Below, in pieces: positions 19,946 to 28,730 of a DNA stretch of 64,000 bases (position 1 is the first letter of the stretch; the number at the start of each line of letters is the position of its first letter). Under the pieces are notes generated by a model. The model saw nothing but the letters and a program-made list of their open reading frames with translations. It was not told the DNA's origin and made no database searches. The DNA is from Pseudoalteromonas lipolytica (GTDB taxonomy: Bacteria; Pseudomonadota; Gammaproteobacteria; Enterobacterales; Alteromonadaceae). Both the position numbers and the translations under genes were made by a program. The DNA is taken from NCBI RefSeq assembly GCF_001306915.1, contig NZ_LJTC01000012.1, positions 67,855 through 131,854 on the forward strand. The letters run 5' to 3'.

Positions 19946-20374
19946 ATGAAAACGTTTGTTGCTAAGCCAGAAACAGTAAAACGTGACTGGTACGTAGTTG
20001 ACGCTGAAGGTAAAACTTTAGGTCGCATCGCTACTGAAATCGCTCGTCGCCTACGCGGTAAGCATAAAGCTGAATACACTCCTCACGTAGATACTGGTGA
20101 TTACATCATCGTTATCAACGCTGAGAAAGTTACTGTTACTGGTAATAAAGCAAAAGACAAAATGTACCACGCACACACTGGTTTCCCAGGTGGTCTTAAG
20201 TCTACTACTTTCGACAAGCTTCAAGCTGCAAAGCCTGAAATGATCATCGAAAAAGCTGTTAAAGGCATGTTGCCACGTGGTCCTTTAGGCCGCGCAATGT
20301 ACCGTAAACTTAAAGTTTACTCAGGTACTGAGCACAACCATGCTGCACAACAGCCTCAGGTTCTAGACATTTAA
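19946..20374 (+). CDS. rplM: 50S ribosomal protein L13
   Basis: 142 residues, exactly the E. coli length. Family blocks [42 protein letters not shown], and [23 protein letters not shown] are all present. It binds 23S rRNA early in 50S assembly. rpsI follows after 11 bp with a good AAGGAG ribosome site. Confidence 0.98.
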   Translation: MKTFVAKPETVKRDWYVVDAEGKTLGRIATEIARRLRGKHKAEYTPHVDTGDYIIVINAEKVTVTGNKAKDKMYHAHTGFPGGLKSTTFDKLQAAKPEMIIEKAVKGMLPRGPLGRAMYRKLKVYSGTEHNHAAQQPQVLDI

Positions 20375-20385
20375 GGAGCACTATC

Positions 20386-20775
20386 ATGGCAAATCAATAC
20401 TACGGTACAGGTCGTCGTAAAAGTTCAAGTGCTCGCGTATTCTTACGCCCAGGCACTGGTAACATCGTAATCAACAAGCGCTCTCTAGAAGAGTACTTCG
20501 GTCGTGAGACTGCTCGCATGGTTGTTCGTCAAGCACTAGAGCACGTAGAAATGACTGAAAAGTTTGACCTACACATCACTGTTTCAGGTGGTGGTACAAC
20601 TGGTCAAGCTGGTGCTATCCGTCACGGTATCACTCGTGCACTTATGGAGTTTGACGAGTCTCTACGTCCTACACTTCGTAAAGCAGGTTTCGTTACACGT
20701 GATGCACGTAAAGTTGAGCGTAAGAAAGTGGGTCTTAAGAAAGCACGTAAGCGTCCACAATTCTCAAAACGTTAA
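20386..20775 (+). CDS. rpsI: 30S ribosomal protein S9
   Basis: 129 residues with the invariant [20 protein letters not shown] start, the [15 protein letters not shown] core and the basic tail ending [12 protein letters not shown], whose last Lys/Arg residues reach the P-site tRNA. Codon use is strongly biased as in other highly expressed genes here. Ended by a UUCG-tetraloop terminator. Confidence 0.98.
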   Translation: MANQYYGTGRRKSSSARVFLRPGTGNIVINKRSLEEYFGRETARMVVRQALEHVEMTEKFDLHITVSGGGTTGQAGAIRHGITRALMEFDESLRPTLRKAGFVTRDARKVERKKVGLKKARKRPQFSKR

Positions 20776-20797
20776 TATTTACGTTTATCAGAATACC

Positions 20798-20830
20798 AAA
20801 AACCCAGCTTCGGCTGGGTTTTTTGTTTTT
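20798..20830 (+). terminator. Terminator of rplM-rpsI
   Basis: Stem aaaaacccagc (20798-20808) and gctgggttttt (20813-20823) closed by a very stable C(TTCG)G loop, then a T-rich tract. An almost identical terminator with its flanks follows rpmG at 34339. Confidence 0.92.
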
Positions 20831-20831
20831 G

Positions 20832-20870
20832 GAGCTGTCAGCTTTCAGACGTCAGTTTTTAGCTGATCGA
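20832..20870. repeat. Dispersed repeat element, short copy
   Basis: Carries the 17-base sequence GAGCTGTCAGCTTTCAG (20832-20848) identical to the start of the element at 19617, and ends with AGCTGATCGA, similar to that element's right end. It looks like a short or internally deleted copy lying directly after the rpsI terminator. Confidence 0.5.
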
Positions 20871-21395
20871 GAGAGGGCTTAGTTATTTATGCTTTTAAAC
20901 AACAATAGCTTTACATTCATTTCTCGGGTTTTAAGCTTTTGATAGCTGAAGTACAAAAAACTACCTTTTTTCGTTCGATATTTAACCGCTGTTAATAATT
21001 AGTACGTATTACAGTAAAAAAACTTCAAGATTTAGCAAAATTAGCTTAAATCCATCAGTTAATTGATGAAATTTTTTGCTACAATTGGGGGGCAAGTAAT
21101 GTGAGTGAGTTCAACAACAGCTAATGCAGAATTCTGTTTCCTCTTAGTGAGGTTGATCTTGGTCAGTATATTGTTTTTTTATATGCGTTATCATAACTAG
21201 CGGCTTCATACTCGAGCTAACCTAAATTAATAATCTATTAAATAGGGTTTATTCGAGCATGAGACTGTGAATAACCTTGTTTTAATCAAGGGTTTTAATT
21301 ATGATCGCGTCTATTTTGAAATTTCTAAAAATTAACCTGCTGTAACTGATGTTCTCAATATGGCAAGTGTTGGGAATCATAGTGGAGATAAGTGG
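20871..21395 (+). other. Non-coding region upstream of petABC
   Basis: About 520 bp without a plausible gene. It contains an extended -10-like site TGCTACAAT (21077-21085), a long imperfect hairpin at 21211-21257 whose arms pair in blocks (CTCGA/TCGAG, AACCTA/TAGGGTT, TTAATA/TATTAA), and a short stem CCTTG/CAAGG (21274-21290). It probably holds the petABC promoter and a structured leader, or a small RNA; neither can be settled from sequence. Confidence 0.4.
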
Positions 21396-21986
21396 ATGAG
21401 CAATGCGCCTGTAGACAATGGCCGACGTCGCTTTTTAACCATAGCTACCTCTGTTGTTGGTGGTGTTGGTGCGGCTGGGGCTGCTGTTCCTTTTATTGCG
21501 TCTTGGAATCCAAGTGAGCGAGCTAAATCTGCGGGTGCGCCTGTAGAAGTAGATATCAGCAAGCTTGAGCCAGGACAATTAATACGTGTTGAGTGGCGAG
21601 GAAAACCTGTTTGGGTTATTAATCGTACACCAAGAATGCTTGAACAGATGAAAGAACATGAAGGTCAACTTCGTGATCCTGCGTCTGAAGAGCCTCAACA
21701 ACCTGAATCATCAACCAATGAATATCGTTCGCAACGTCCTGAGATCTTCGTTGCTGTTGGTATTTGTACGCACTTAGGTTGTTCTCCTAGCTTCCTACAA
21801 GGTGGCTTTGGTGAGAAAGTAGAGGGCACAGACGACGGTTTCTTCTGTCCGTGTCACGGTTCTAAATTTGATATGGCTGGTCGTGTATTCCAATCTGTAC
21901 CTGCACCATTAAATCTAGAAATTCCTCCGTATACCTTCCTTGATGACACGACTATTCTAGTCGGTGAAGAAAAAGGAGTGGCGTAA
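21396..21986 (+). CDS. petA: Ubiquinol-cytochrome c reductase Rieske iron-sulfur subunit
   Basis: Rieske subunit of the cytochrome bc1 complex, taking electrons from ubiquinol in the inner membrane. 196 residues: twin-arginine-like start GRRRFLTIATS with one membrane anchor, then the Rieske fold with 2Fe-2S ligands in CTHLGC and CPCHGS. Start at 21396 has GGAG eight bases upstream; the frame opens earlier (ATG 21360), but that extension lacks support. The stop overlaps the petB start (TAATG). Confidence 0.96.
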   Translation: MSNAPVDNGRRRFLTIATSVVGGVGAAGAAVPFIASWNPSERAKSAGAPVEVDISKLEPGQLIRVEWRGKPVWVINRTPRMLEQMKEHEGQLRDPASEEPQQPESSTNEYRSQRPEIFVAVGICTHLGCSPSFLQGGFGEKVEGTDDGFFCPCHGSKFDMAGRVFQSVPAPLNLEIPPYTFLDDTTILVGEEKGVA

Positions 21987-23251
21987 TGTTTGGTAAAATT
22001 ATTGGTTGGATCGACGATCGTATTCCAATGACACGTGTTTGGAACATGCATATTGCACAGTATCCAGCACCAAAAAACTTTAACTTCTGGTACTTCTTTG
22101 GCTCTCTAGCCATGTTAGTACTTGTTAACCAAATCGTAACTGGTATCTGGTTAACAATGAACTTCGTACCATCTGCTGAAGGTGCTTTCGCATCGGTAGA
22201 ATACATCATGCGTGATGTTGAATACGGTTGGTTACTTCGTTACCTTCACTCAACAGGTGCATCAGCGTTCTTTATCGTTGTATACCTGCACATGTTCCGT
22301 GGCATGATCTACGGTTCTTACCAAAAACCACGTGAATTACTGTGGTTATTCGGTATGTTCATCTTCTTAGCGCTTATGGCTGAAGCTTTCATGGGTTACT
22401 TACTTCCTTGGGGACAAATGTCTTTCTGGGGTGCACAGGTAATCATTTCACTATTCGGTGCGATTCCGGTTATTGGTGATGATTTAACGCTTTGGATCCG
22501 TGGTGACTACGTAATTTCTGGTGCTACGCTTAACCGCTTCTTTGCACTACACGTAATTGCATTACCTTTAGTAATCGTTATCTTAGTATTCTTACACATT
22601 GTTGCACTACACGAAGTGGGTTCAAACAACCCAGATGGTGTTGAAATCAAGCGTAAGAAAGGCACTGTAGCTGAAGAAGATAAGCCTAAATTCAAATTCC
22701 ACGAGTATTACACCAACAAGAAAGACATTGTTGATGCAATCCCTTTCCACCCTTACTACACAGTAAAAGATATTGTGGGTGTGGTTGGTTTCTTAATCTT
22801 ATTCTGTTGGGTTGTATTCTTTATGCCTGCGATGAATGGTTTCTTCTTAGAAGCGCCAAACTTCGAAGCAGCTAACCCGCTGAAAACACCAGAGCACATT
22901 TTCCCAGTTTGGTACTTTACGCCATTCTACGCAATCCTACGTGCAATCCCTAACAAGTTAATGGGTGTTGTGGCGATGGGTGCATCTATCGTAGTGCTTG
23001 CGTTACTACCTTGGATTGACCGTGGTTCGGTTCGCTCTATTCGTTATCGTTGTGGCTTACACAAGTTAAACATCGCACAATTCGTGGTAACTTTCGTTAT
23101 CTTGGGTTGGGTTGGTGCTACACCACAAACTGATTTCAAAACGCTGTTATCGCAAATCACGACTGTGACATACTTCATGTTCTTCGTATTGTTATTTGTT
23201 TACAGCAAGAATGAGAAAACTAAGCCATTACCAACGAGGTTGACGAAATGA
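21986..23251 (+). CDS. petB: Ubiquinol-cytochrome c reductase cytochrome b
   Basis: Membrane subunit of 421 residues holding hemes bL and bH and both quinone sites. Heme-ligand histidines lie in helix B (RYLHSTGASAFF) and helix D (FFALHVIALPLV); the Qo-site PEF equivalent appears as the PEHIFPVWYF block. Eight or more membrane helices. The insertion near NNPDGVEIKRKKGT is common in proteobacterial cytochrome b. It overlaps petA by 1 bp and petC by 4 bp. Confidence 0.97.
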   Translation: MFGKIIGWIDDRIPMTRVWNMHIAQYPAPKNFNFWYFFGSLAMLVLVNQIVTGIWLTMNFVPSAEGAFASVEYIMRDVEYGWLLRYLHSTGASAFFIVVYLHMFRGMIYGSYQKPRELLWLFGMFIFLALMAEAFMGYLLPWGQMSFWGAQVIISLFGAIPVIGDDLTLWIRGDYVISGATLNRFFALHVIALPLVIVILVFLHIVALHEVGSNNPDGVEIKRKKGTVAEEDKPKFKFHEYYTNKKDIVDAIPFHPYYTVKDIVGVVGFLILFCWVVFFMPAMNGFFLEAPNFEAANPLKTPEHIFPVWYFTPFYAILRAIPNKLMGVVAMGASIVVLALLPWIDRGSVRSIRYRCGLHKLNIAQFVVTFVILGWVGATPQTDFKTLLSQITTVTYFMFFVLLFVYSKNEKTKPLPTRLTK

Positions 23252-23985
23252 TGAAAAAGCTAATTATCGGTTTATTCGCATTGTTGCCATCGTTGACAAT
23301 GGCAGCAGGTCCTTCGGTTCCTTTAATGGATGCGAACATTGACCTTAAAGATAACGCATCTTTACAGCGCGGTGCTAAATTGTTCATGAACTACTGTCTT
23401 GGTTGTCACCAAATGCAGTATCAACGTTATGAGCGTACGTTCCGCGATATCGGTATTCCTACTGAGATTGGTCAAGAGCAATTAATTTTTGATGGCTCAA
23501 AAGTAGGTAGCCACATCAAAAATGCGATTGATAAAGATGACGCAGCTAAATGGTTTGGCGCAGCGCCACCGGATCTTACGCTTGTAGCGCGAGTTCGTGG
23601 TACTGACTGGATCTATACTTACCTGAAGTCATTCTATAAAGATGAATCTCGTCCGTTTGGCGTAAACAACGTTGTTTTCCCATCGGTAGGTATGCCACAC
23701 GTTCTTCAAGAACTACAAGGCTTACCAACACCAATCACTGAAGAAGTGGAAGAACATGGTCACACAGTGACTAAAGTTGTTGGCGTTGAGACAGATGGTT
23801 CTGGTGAAATGAGTGTTGACGAGTACGATCGTGCTGCTCGTGACTTAACTAACTTCTTAGCTTACGTTGGCGAGCCGTCACGTTTAGAGTCAGAAGCGTT
23901 AGGTCTAAAGGTAATTGGTTTCCTAGTGATTCTATTTATCTTGGCATTCATGCTGAAGAAAGAATACTGGAGAGATGTTCACTAA
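23248..23985 (+). CDS. petC: Cytochrome c1
   Basis: Periplasmic heme-bearing subunit of bc1, passing electrons to soluble cytochrome c. 245 residues: signal peptide cleaved near residue 20 (LTMAAG), heme c motif CLGCHQ with CxxCH spacing, Met-ligand region near the C-terminal third, and one C-terminal membrane helix (VIGFLVILFILAFML) with a basic tail. Overlaps petB by ATGA. Confidence 0.96.
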   Translation: MMKKLIIGLFALLPSLTMAAGPSVPLMDANIDLKDNASLQRGAKLFMNYCLGCHQMQYQRYERTFRDIGIPTEIGQEQLIFDGSKVGSHIKNAIDKDDAAKWFGAAPPDLTLVARVRGTDWIYTYLKSFYKDESRPFGVNNVVFPSVGMPHVLQELQGLPTPITEEVEEHGHTVTKVVGVETDGSGEMSVDEYDRAARDLTNFLAYVGEPSRLESEALGLKVIGFLVILFILAFMLKKEYWRDVH

Positions 23986-24014
23986 TCCTGGGCATTTTGA
24001 AAGGTAGTTTTGTG

Positions 24015-24044
24015 ATAGGGGCTTAAGCCCCTATTGCTGTTTTT
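24015..24044 (+). terminator. Probable terminator after petABC
   Basis: Perfect 20-bp palindrome ataggggc-ttaa-gcccctat (24015-24034) followed by tgctgttttt. The T tract is short and begins several bases late, so it may be partial and allow some read-through into sspA. Confidence 0.6.
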
Positions 24045-24064
24045 GTAATATAATGGAGGTAGGC

Positions 24065-24691
24065 ATGGCCGTAGCTGCCAATAAGCGCCCTGTAATGACC
24101 CTGTTTTCTGGTGCTAACTGTATGTATAGCCATCAAGTACGTATCGTACTTGCTGAAAAAGGTGTAAGTGTTGACATTCACCTGGCTGAAAAGGATAACC
24201 TGCCAGAAGCACTTCATGAGATTAACCCTTACGGTACAGTACCAACACTGATCGATCGTGAGCTTGGTTTATATCAGGCAAACATCATCATGGAATACCT
24301 TGATGAACGTTTCCCTCATCCTCCACTAATGCCAGTTTATCCGGTTATGCGTGGCCGTAGTCGTCTGATGATGCATCGTATCGACACGGATTGGTATAGC
24401 CTAGCTAACAAAATCACTAGCGGTAGCAGCGAAGCTGCGCAAGCACGTAAAGAGCTGACAGAAGCGTTACTTGCAATTGCACCAATCTTCTCTGAAGCAC
24501 CTTACTTCATGAGTGAAGAGTTCAGCTTAGTTGATTGTTACTTAGCACCATTACTTTGGCGTTTACCTGAGCTTGGCATTGAGCTTAATGGTGCAGGCGC
24601 GAAAGAGCTTAAAGAATACATGTTGCGTTTATTTGAGCGTGAATCATTCCAAGCTTCACTAACTGAAGCAGAGCGTGAGATCCGTTTATAA
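24065..24691 (+). CDS. sspA: Stringent starvation protein A
   Basis: RNA-polymerase-associated GST-fold protein of 208 residues, active in stationary phase and acid tolerance in E. coli. N-terminal thioredoxin-like half ([23 protein letters not shown]) and helical C-terminal half ([17 protein letters not shown]). It lacks GST catalytic activity in relatives. ATG at 24065 has GGAGG five bases upstream; an in-frame ATG at 24053 precedes that site and is rejected. sspB overlaps by 1 bp. Confidence 0.95.
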   Translation: MAVAANKRPVMTLFSGANCMYSHQVRIVLAEKGVSVDIHLAEKDNLPEALHEINPYGTVPTLIDRELGLYQANIIMEYLDERFPHPPLMPVYPVMRGRSRLMMHRIDTDWYSLANKITSGSSEAAQARKELTEALLAIAPIFSEAPYFMSEEFSLVDCYLAPLLWRLPELGIELNGAGAKELKEYMLRLFERESFQASLTEAEREIRL

Positions 24692-25131
24692 TGACGCCTA
24701 ATCGTCCTTATTTACTACGCGCTTTCTTTGATTGGATTGTTGATAATCAGTGCACACCACACTTAGTGGTTAACGCTGATTTTCCTGCTGTACAAGTACC
24801 AACACAGTTTGTGCAAGACGGTCAGATCGTTTTGAACATTAGCCCATCAGCGGTAACACAATTTGCAATGGACAACCAACAGCTTAGCTTTAATGCGCGC
24901 TTTGGTGGTCAACCAATGCAAGTGTACGTACCTATGGGTGCTGTGCTCGCAATTTATGCACGTGAGAATGGTGAAGGGACTGTATTTACTGCAGAAGAAT
25001 TCATCGAGGACGAAGACGATTTTGCTCCGGTATTAGAAAGTGTTGAAACACCTGACGATATTACGCCAGATGATGAACCACCTGCTAAACCAGAGAAGAA
25101 AAAAGGTGCTCACTTACGAGTGATTAAGTAA
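24691..25131 (+). CDS. sspB: ClpXP adaptor SspB
   Basis: Adaptor of 146 residues that tethers ssrA-tagged proteins to ClpXP. The folded domain starts RPYLLRAFFDWIVDNQCTPH and contains the peptide-binding groove region VLNISPSAVTQF; a flexible acidic linker leads to the C-terminal ClpX-binding XB motif LRVIK at the very end. The stop/start overlap TAATG couples it to sspA. Confidence 0.96.
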   Translation: MTPNRPYLLRAFFDWIVDNQCTPHLVVNADFPAVQVPTQFVQDGQIVLNISPSAVTQFAMDNQQLSFNARFGGQPMQVYVPMGAVLAIYARENGEGTVFTAEEFIEDEDDFAPVLESVETPDDITPDDEPPAKPEKKKGAHLRVIK

Positions 25132-25148
25132 CCTCAGTCAGATAAAAG

Positions 25149-25175
25149 AAAACCCGCTATTTAGCGGGTTTTTTA
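25149..25175. terminator. Terminator between convergent sspB and dolP
   Basis: Stem aaacccgcta (25150-25159) with tagcgggttt (25162-25171), A-rich on the left and T-rich on the right, so it can serve both converging transcripts. Confidence 0.88.
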
Positions 25176-25196
25176 TTATCAATTTGCGGTTGGGTA

Positions 25197-25763
25197 TTAT
25201 AAATATTCAAACACTTTAATAACACGTTCAACGCCTGATACGTTACGTGCTACATCAACCGCCAAATTCGCTTCAGAATCGCTCACTAAGCCCATTAAAA
25301 AGACTTCGCCATTCTCTGTTACTACTTTGATGTTATTGCTGCTGATGCTTTCTGTGGTGAGTAATTGCGTTTTCACTTTAGAAGTTAACCAAGAGTCGTG
25401 CGTTTGCGTACTCATACCAATATTTGAACCAATGCGAATTTGGTTGTGGATTTTACGAATGCCATCAACGCCTTCAATAGCGCGTTGTGCTTCGTCTTTC
25501 ATTTCTGCGTTAGCAACTTGGCCAATCATAAGCACAATGCCATTAACGCTAATGACGTTAACGTTAGCAAATTTATGTAGGCGCTCATTTTCGCTGATAG
25601 CAATAGAGCTTTTAATTTCGATGTTGTTATCGTCGATTTGTGAACCGATTGTGCGGCGATCATTCGCGGCAGTTACAGCACCCGCTGTACCGGCGACAAC
25701 GGCAGCTGCACAGCCTTGCAGCAATAAAACGGTACTAATAACAATTAAAGACTGTTTAAACAT
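25197..25763 (-). CDS. dolP: Dual-BON outer-membrane lipoprotein DolP
   Basis: Lipoprotein of 188 residues with a lipobox LQGC (acylated Cys18) and two BON domains (about 45-115 and 120-188; second ends SGVERVIKVFEYL). E. coli DolP (YraP) sits in the outer membrane, supports BAM function at the division site and is in the sigma-E regulon. diaA is immediately upstream, sharing a base boundary at 25763; same order as E. coli. Confidence 0.93.
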   Translation of the reverse strand: MFKQSLIVISTVLLLQGCAAAVVAGTAGAVTAANDRRTIGSQIDDNNIEIKSSIAISENERLHKFANVNVISVNGIVLMIGQVANAEMKDEAQRAIEGVDGIRKIHNQIRIGSNIGMSTQTHDSWLTSKVKTQLLTTESISSNNIKVVTENGEVFLMGLVSDSEANLAVDVARNVSGVERVIKVFEYL

Positions 25764-26350
25764 TAATTTTCTTCCTGTGGGAATAAGGTTAAATCGATAA
25801 GTTCACTGAGGCAGTGCAAATTCACTAAATGCGACTCAACGATACGGCTTGGGCGCTTTGATGGCACACGAATTTCAACGTCATTTGGGCCAAGTAAGCC
25901 AACTAATTCACCGCCGTCATCACCAACAAGCACAATCACTTTCATATCACGAGTCAGTGCCGCTTCAACTGCTGAGATAATTAGCTTTTCATTACCATTA
26001 ACTGCAATTGCTAATAAAAGGTCGCCTTGCTGAGCAAATGCACGAATTTGTCGTGCAAAGGTTTCGTGCTCATCGTTATTGGCTGCTGCGCCTAAGTTAA
26101 CTTGATCTTGTGCAAGCGCAACTGCGGGTAGGCAAGGGCGCTCGGTTTCATAAAAGTTAATTAATAGCCCTGCCATGTGCTGTGCCAACATATGACAGCT
26201 AGGAGTGCCACAACATAACAGCTTATTGCCGTTAATGAGGCTTTGTGCAATGGTGAATGCTGCTGATTCAAGTGCGCTTGGCAGTACTTCACCTGCCGCT
26301 ATTTGAACTTGAATATTTTCAGTAAAGATTTTTTTTATCGTTTCTTGCAT
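25763..26350 (-). CDS. diaA: SIS-domain DnaA initiator-associating protein DiaA
   Basis: SIS-fold tetramer of 195 residues, similar to GmhA but acting as a DnaA-binding regulator of replication initiation. The N-terminus (IKKIFTENIQVQIAAGEVLP) and core (NGNKLLCCGTPSCHMLAQHMA, VLVGDDGGELVGLLGPNDVEIRVPS) follow DiaA. Context between yraN and dolP decides for DiaA over GmhA. The phosphosugar loop here reads CGTPSCHM rather than CGNGTSA, a change worth noting. Confidence 0.9.
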   Translation of the reverse strand: MQETIKKIFTENIQVQIAAGEVLPSALESAAFTIAQSLINGNKLLCCGTPSCHMLAQHMAGLLINFYETERPCLPAVALAQDQVNLGAAANNDEHETFARQIRAFAQQGDLLLAIAVNGNEKLIISAVEAALTRDMKVIVLVGDDGGELVGLLGPNDVEIRVPSKRPSRIVESHLVNLHCLSELIDLTLFPQEEN

Positions 26351-26382
26351 AACCTACCAAATTAAGCCGACGCCAAACGGCG

Positions 26383-26754
26383 TTAGTAAACATTTTTAAA
26401 CCAGTTTAGGGTGCTGTTAAGCTCACCTGTTATAGCGACATAATCTATCCGCATAGACTGGTTTGAGATCTTTTTCTCGGCAAGATAATGGCTAATCGTG
26501 CGCCTTAATCGTTGCTGCTTTTGTTTGCTGAGCGCATAGTTTGCGCCACCACGCAAGGCGTTTTTTCTAAATTTTACTTCTACAAATACCAGCGTTTGCC
26601 CGTCACGCATTATTAGGTCTAGCTCACCGTATTTACATAAGTAATTGCGTTCAATGGCTTTTAAACCATATTGTATTAAATATTGTTCAGCCTGTTTTTC
26701 GTAATACAGGCCTTTTTCGCGGCTATTTTGCCATAATTGCTTAAACCAAGACAT
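26383..26754 (-). CDS. yraN: YraN family endonuclease-like protein (UPF0102)
   Basis: Small protein of 123 residues with the Holliday-junction-resolvase-like core: E in GELDLIMRDG and the EVK motif FVEVKFRKNALRGG, the acidic/lysine arrangement of PD-(D/E)XK nucleases. Function is not established in any bacterium to my knowledge. Lies between lpoA and diaA, the conserved order, with short gaps. Confidence 0.92.
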   Translation of the reverse strand: MSWFKQLWQNSREKGLYYEKQAEQYLIQYGLKAIERNYLCKYGELDLIMRDGQTLVFVEVKFRKNALRGGANYALSKQKQQRLRRTISHYLAEKKISNQSMRIDYVAITGELNSTLNWFKNVY

Positions 26755-26791
26755 AGCTTCATCCTTGAGCTATTACTACGTTTTAAAAAGA

Positions 26792-28669
26792 TTATTCAGC
26801 AGCGTTAATTCCAAAGGCAGATTGCATAAATAATGGAATTGGTTGCTCAGTCGCTAAATCAACCGCAATAATTTGTTTATTTTTGTACTGTGCCCAATCT
26901 AAAGTGCGCGTAACATAGCCATTGCTGGCAATGCTCAGTTGACCACTGATACCACTAAAGCGTTTACCTTGCACCATGCTTAATTGCTTCACATCACCTA
27001 GCATACTGGCTGCATCGAATGCCATGGCAAATAAGCGCTGGCTTATATCTGCGTTTTCTGGCCATAAACTTTCGTATTGCTGGCGTAAATTGTGTTGTTG
27101 AATTTGACCATCAAGCATCCAAGGTAGTTCCGTAAAATAAAGGCCATCTAAATCGCCTTTGTCGGTTCTATCGATTTGCTTACTGTGGCTTTTTGAGCTG
27201 GCATAAAGCGGAATACGCTCAGCAAAAGTACTTACGTTTACGTCTAAATAGGGCTTGATTAAACGCGTTTCAGTAGCATCACCTAAAATATAAATCACAT
27301 CAATGTCGCTGCGCGAGCGAGTTTCACTTTCAACTTCTTGCTTGAATAACGATTTGGCAACTTTAATACGCTCTTTGCTTTGGTCTACTTCAAGTAAGCC
27401 AGTGATTGTTTTCGGCATGTCGTCTTTACCAGAGTAAAGCCCAATTTGCGGTTTAACTTCGCTGTAGCGTTGCCACTGCGTATTGAAGTATTCAACTAGG
27501 CGTTGGCCGTTACTATTATTTGGCGCTAGCAGCATCGGCTTTTGATAGCCCGCTGTTAAAAATCGCTCTAACGCTTGCTGAACTTCATGTTCAGGACTTA
27601 AAGCAAAGAAAAAGTGCTGCTGTGAAATTCGCTCACCATCAAAGGTGTTTAAATGCATCACTGGGTAATCAACTAGTGTTTGAGCGTTGGTTAGCTTTTC
27701 GATATTAGTTTTTAATAAAGGGCCGATAACAAAATCAGCATTAAATTCGCTGAGTTTAAGTGTAATTTCAGCGGCTGATAGCGACTCATCAATAAATAAT
27801 GTTTGTTCTAATGATTTTCCATCTAAGGCAGCAAGCACACCTGCTTTTAGTGCATCACCTAATCGCTCATTGGCGCCTGATTGAGGGAGTAGTACTGCGA
27901 GGCGGTTTACATTTAAAGGTTCAATTTGTACTAGCTCTGTTACCTTTTTAGGCAGCACCTCAGCTGCTGGGTGACCCGGGTAGCGACGCAGCCAGTTGTT
28001 CATTGCTTGATGAAGCTCAACAGGCGCACCTAAATACACTTGGTGATAGAGCGCTAAATTGACCCAACCTTGTTGCACCACAGAGCCACGATTAAAACGC
28101 TCAAGTGCGTACGATGAAAGCTGGGTTAGGCTTTGCCATAAATCTTTGTTTAGATTGGCAACGATAAAATTGTTTTCGCTGCTAAGTGTTGATGCTTTAA
28201 AAAAGAAAGGCATTGCTCGTTTTGGCATGCCTTGCGATGCATAAACACGCGCAGTTAAATATTGGTGCCACGCTTGATGTTCAGGCTGGCTTAACTGTGG
28301 CTCGAGCTGCTGTAACTGAGCTAAAGCTAAATCACTTTTGCCTTGATGCTCTTGTGCAAGAGCAATGTAAAGTTTGTTTTGAATTTGGTCTACACTTGGG
28401 GTCGCTTCTAGTTCAAGGCAGACTTTTTCTAGTAGTGCCCAGCGCTCCTCACTGATAGCCGCATCACGCGCAGTGTATAAAAGCTGTATTTTATCGGCAC
28501 CTTGACGGTTTAGCGCCGCTTGGTACATAGATTGTGCGTCGGTTAGCTGTGATAGGGCAATACTCGATTGGCCCGATTGATTTTCTGCACTATTTCGAGG
28601 TTTTTCGGTTGTGCTACAAGCCGATAACCCTGACAATACAATTAATAGACTAACAAGTTTAAGTCGCAC
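26792..28669 (-). CDS. lpoA: Penicillin-binding protein activator LpoA
   Basis: Outer-membrane lipoprotein of 625 residues that reaches through the peptidoglycan to stimulate PBP1A. Lipobox LSAC gives acylated Cys18; then a TPR-like helical N-terminal domain (about 30-250) and a periplasmic-binding-protein-like C-terminal domain beginning RLAVLLPQSG (about 255-600). Divergent from rsmI with 60 bp between, as in E. coli. PBP1A is not in the window. Confidence 0.93.
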   Translation of the reverse strand: MRLKLVSLLIVLSGLSACSTTEKPRNSAENQSGQSSIALSQLTDAQSMYQAALNRQGADKIQLLYTARDAAISEERWALLEKVCLELEATPSVDQIQNKLYIALAQEHQGKSDLALAQLQQLEPQLSQPEHQAWHQYLTARVYASQGMPKRAMPFFFKASTLSSENNFIVANLNKDLWQSLTQLSSYALERFNRGSVVQQGWVNLALYHQVYLGAPVELHQAMNNWLRRYPGHPAAEVLPKKVTELVQIEPLNVNRLAVLLPQSGANERLGDALKAGVLAALDGKSLEQTLFIDESLSAAEITLKLSEFNADFVIGPLLKTNIEKLTNAQTLVDYPVMHLNTFDGERISQQHFFFALSPEHEVQQALERFLTAGYQKPMLLAPNNSNGQRLVEYFNTQWQRYSEVKPQIGLYSGKDDMPKTITGLLEVDQSKERIKVAKSLFKQEVESETRSRSDIDVIYILGDATETRLIKPYLDVNVSTFAERIPLYASSKSHSKQIDRTDKGDLDGLYFTELPWMLDGQIQQHNLRQQYESLWPENADISQRLFAMAFDAASMLGDVKQLSMVQGKRFSGISGQLSIASNGYVTRTLDWAQYKNKQIIAVDLATEQPIPLFMQSAFGINAAE

Positions 28670-28730
28670 AATGATTTCCCGATACGTTAACGCGATTTGC
28701 TTATATTACTGACTGACGCAGGAGACCTCA

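Noticed and set aside
24049..24054. TATAAT just before sspA as a -10 element
   Set aside because: Its start site would fall past the GGAGG ribosome site, leaving no Shine-Dalgarno; it is probably chance in AT-rich DNA.
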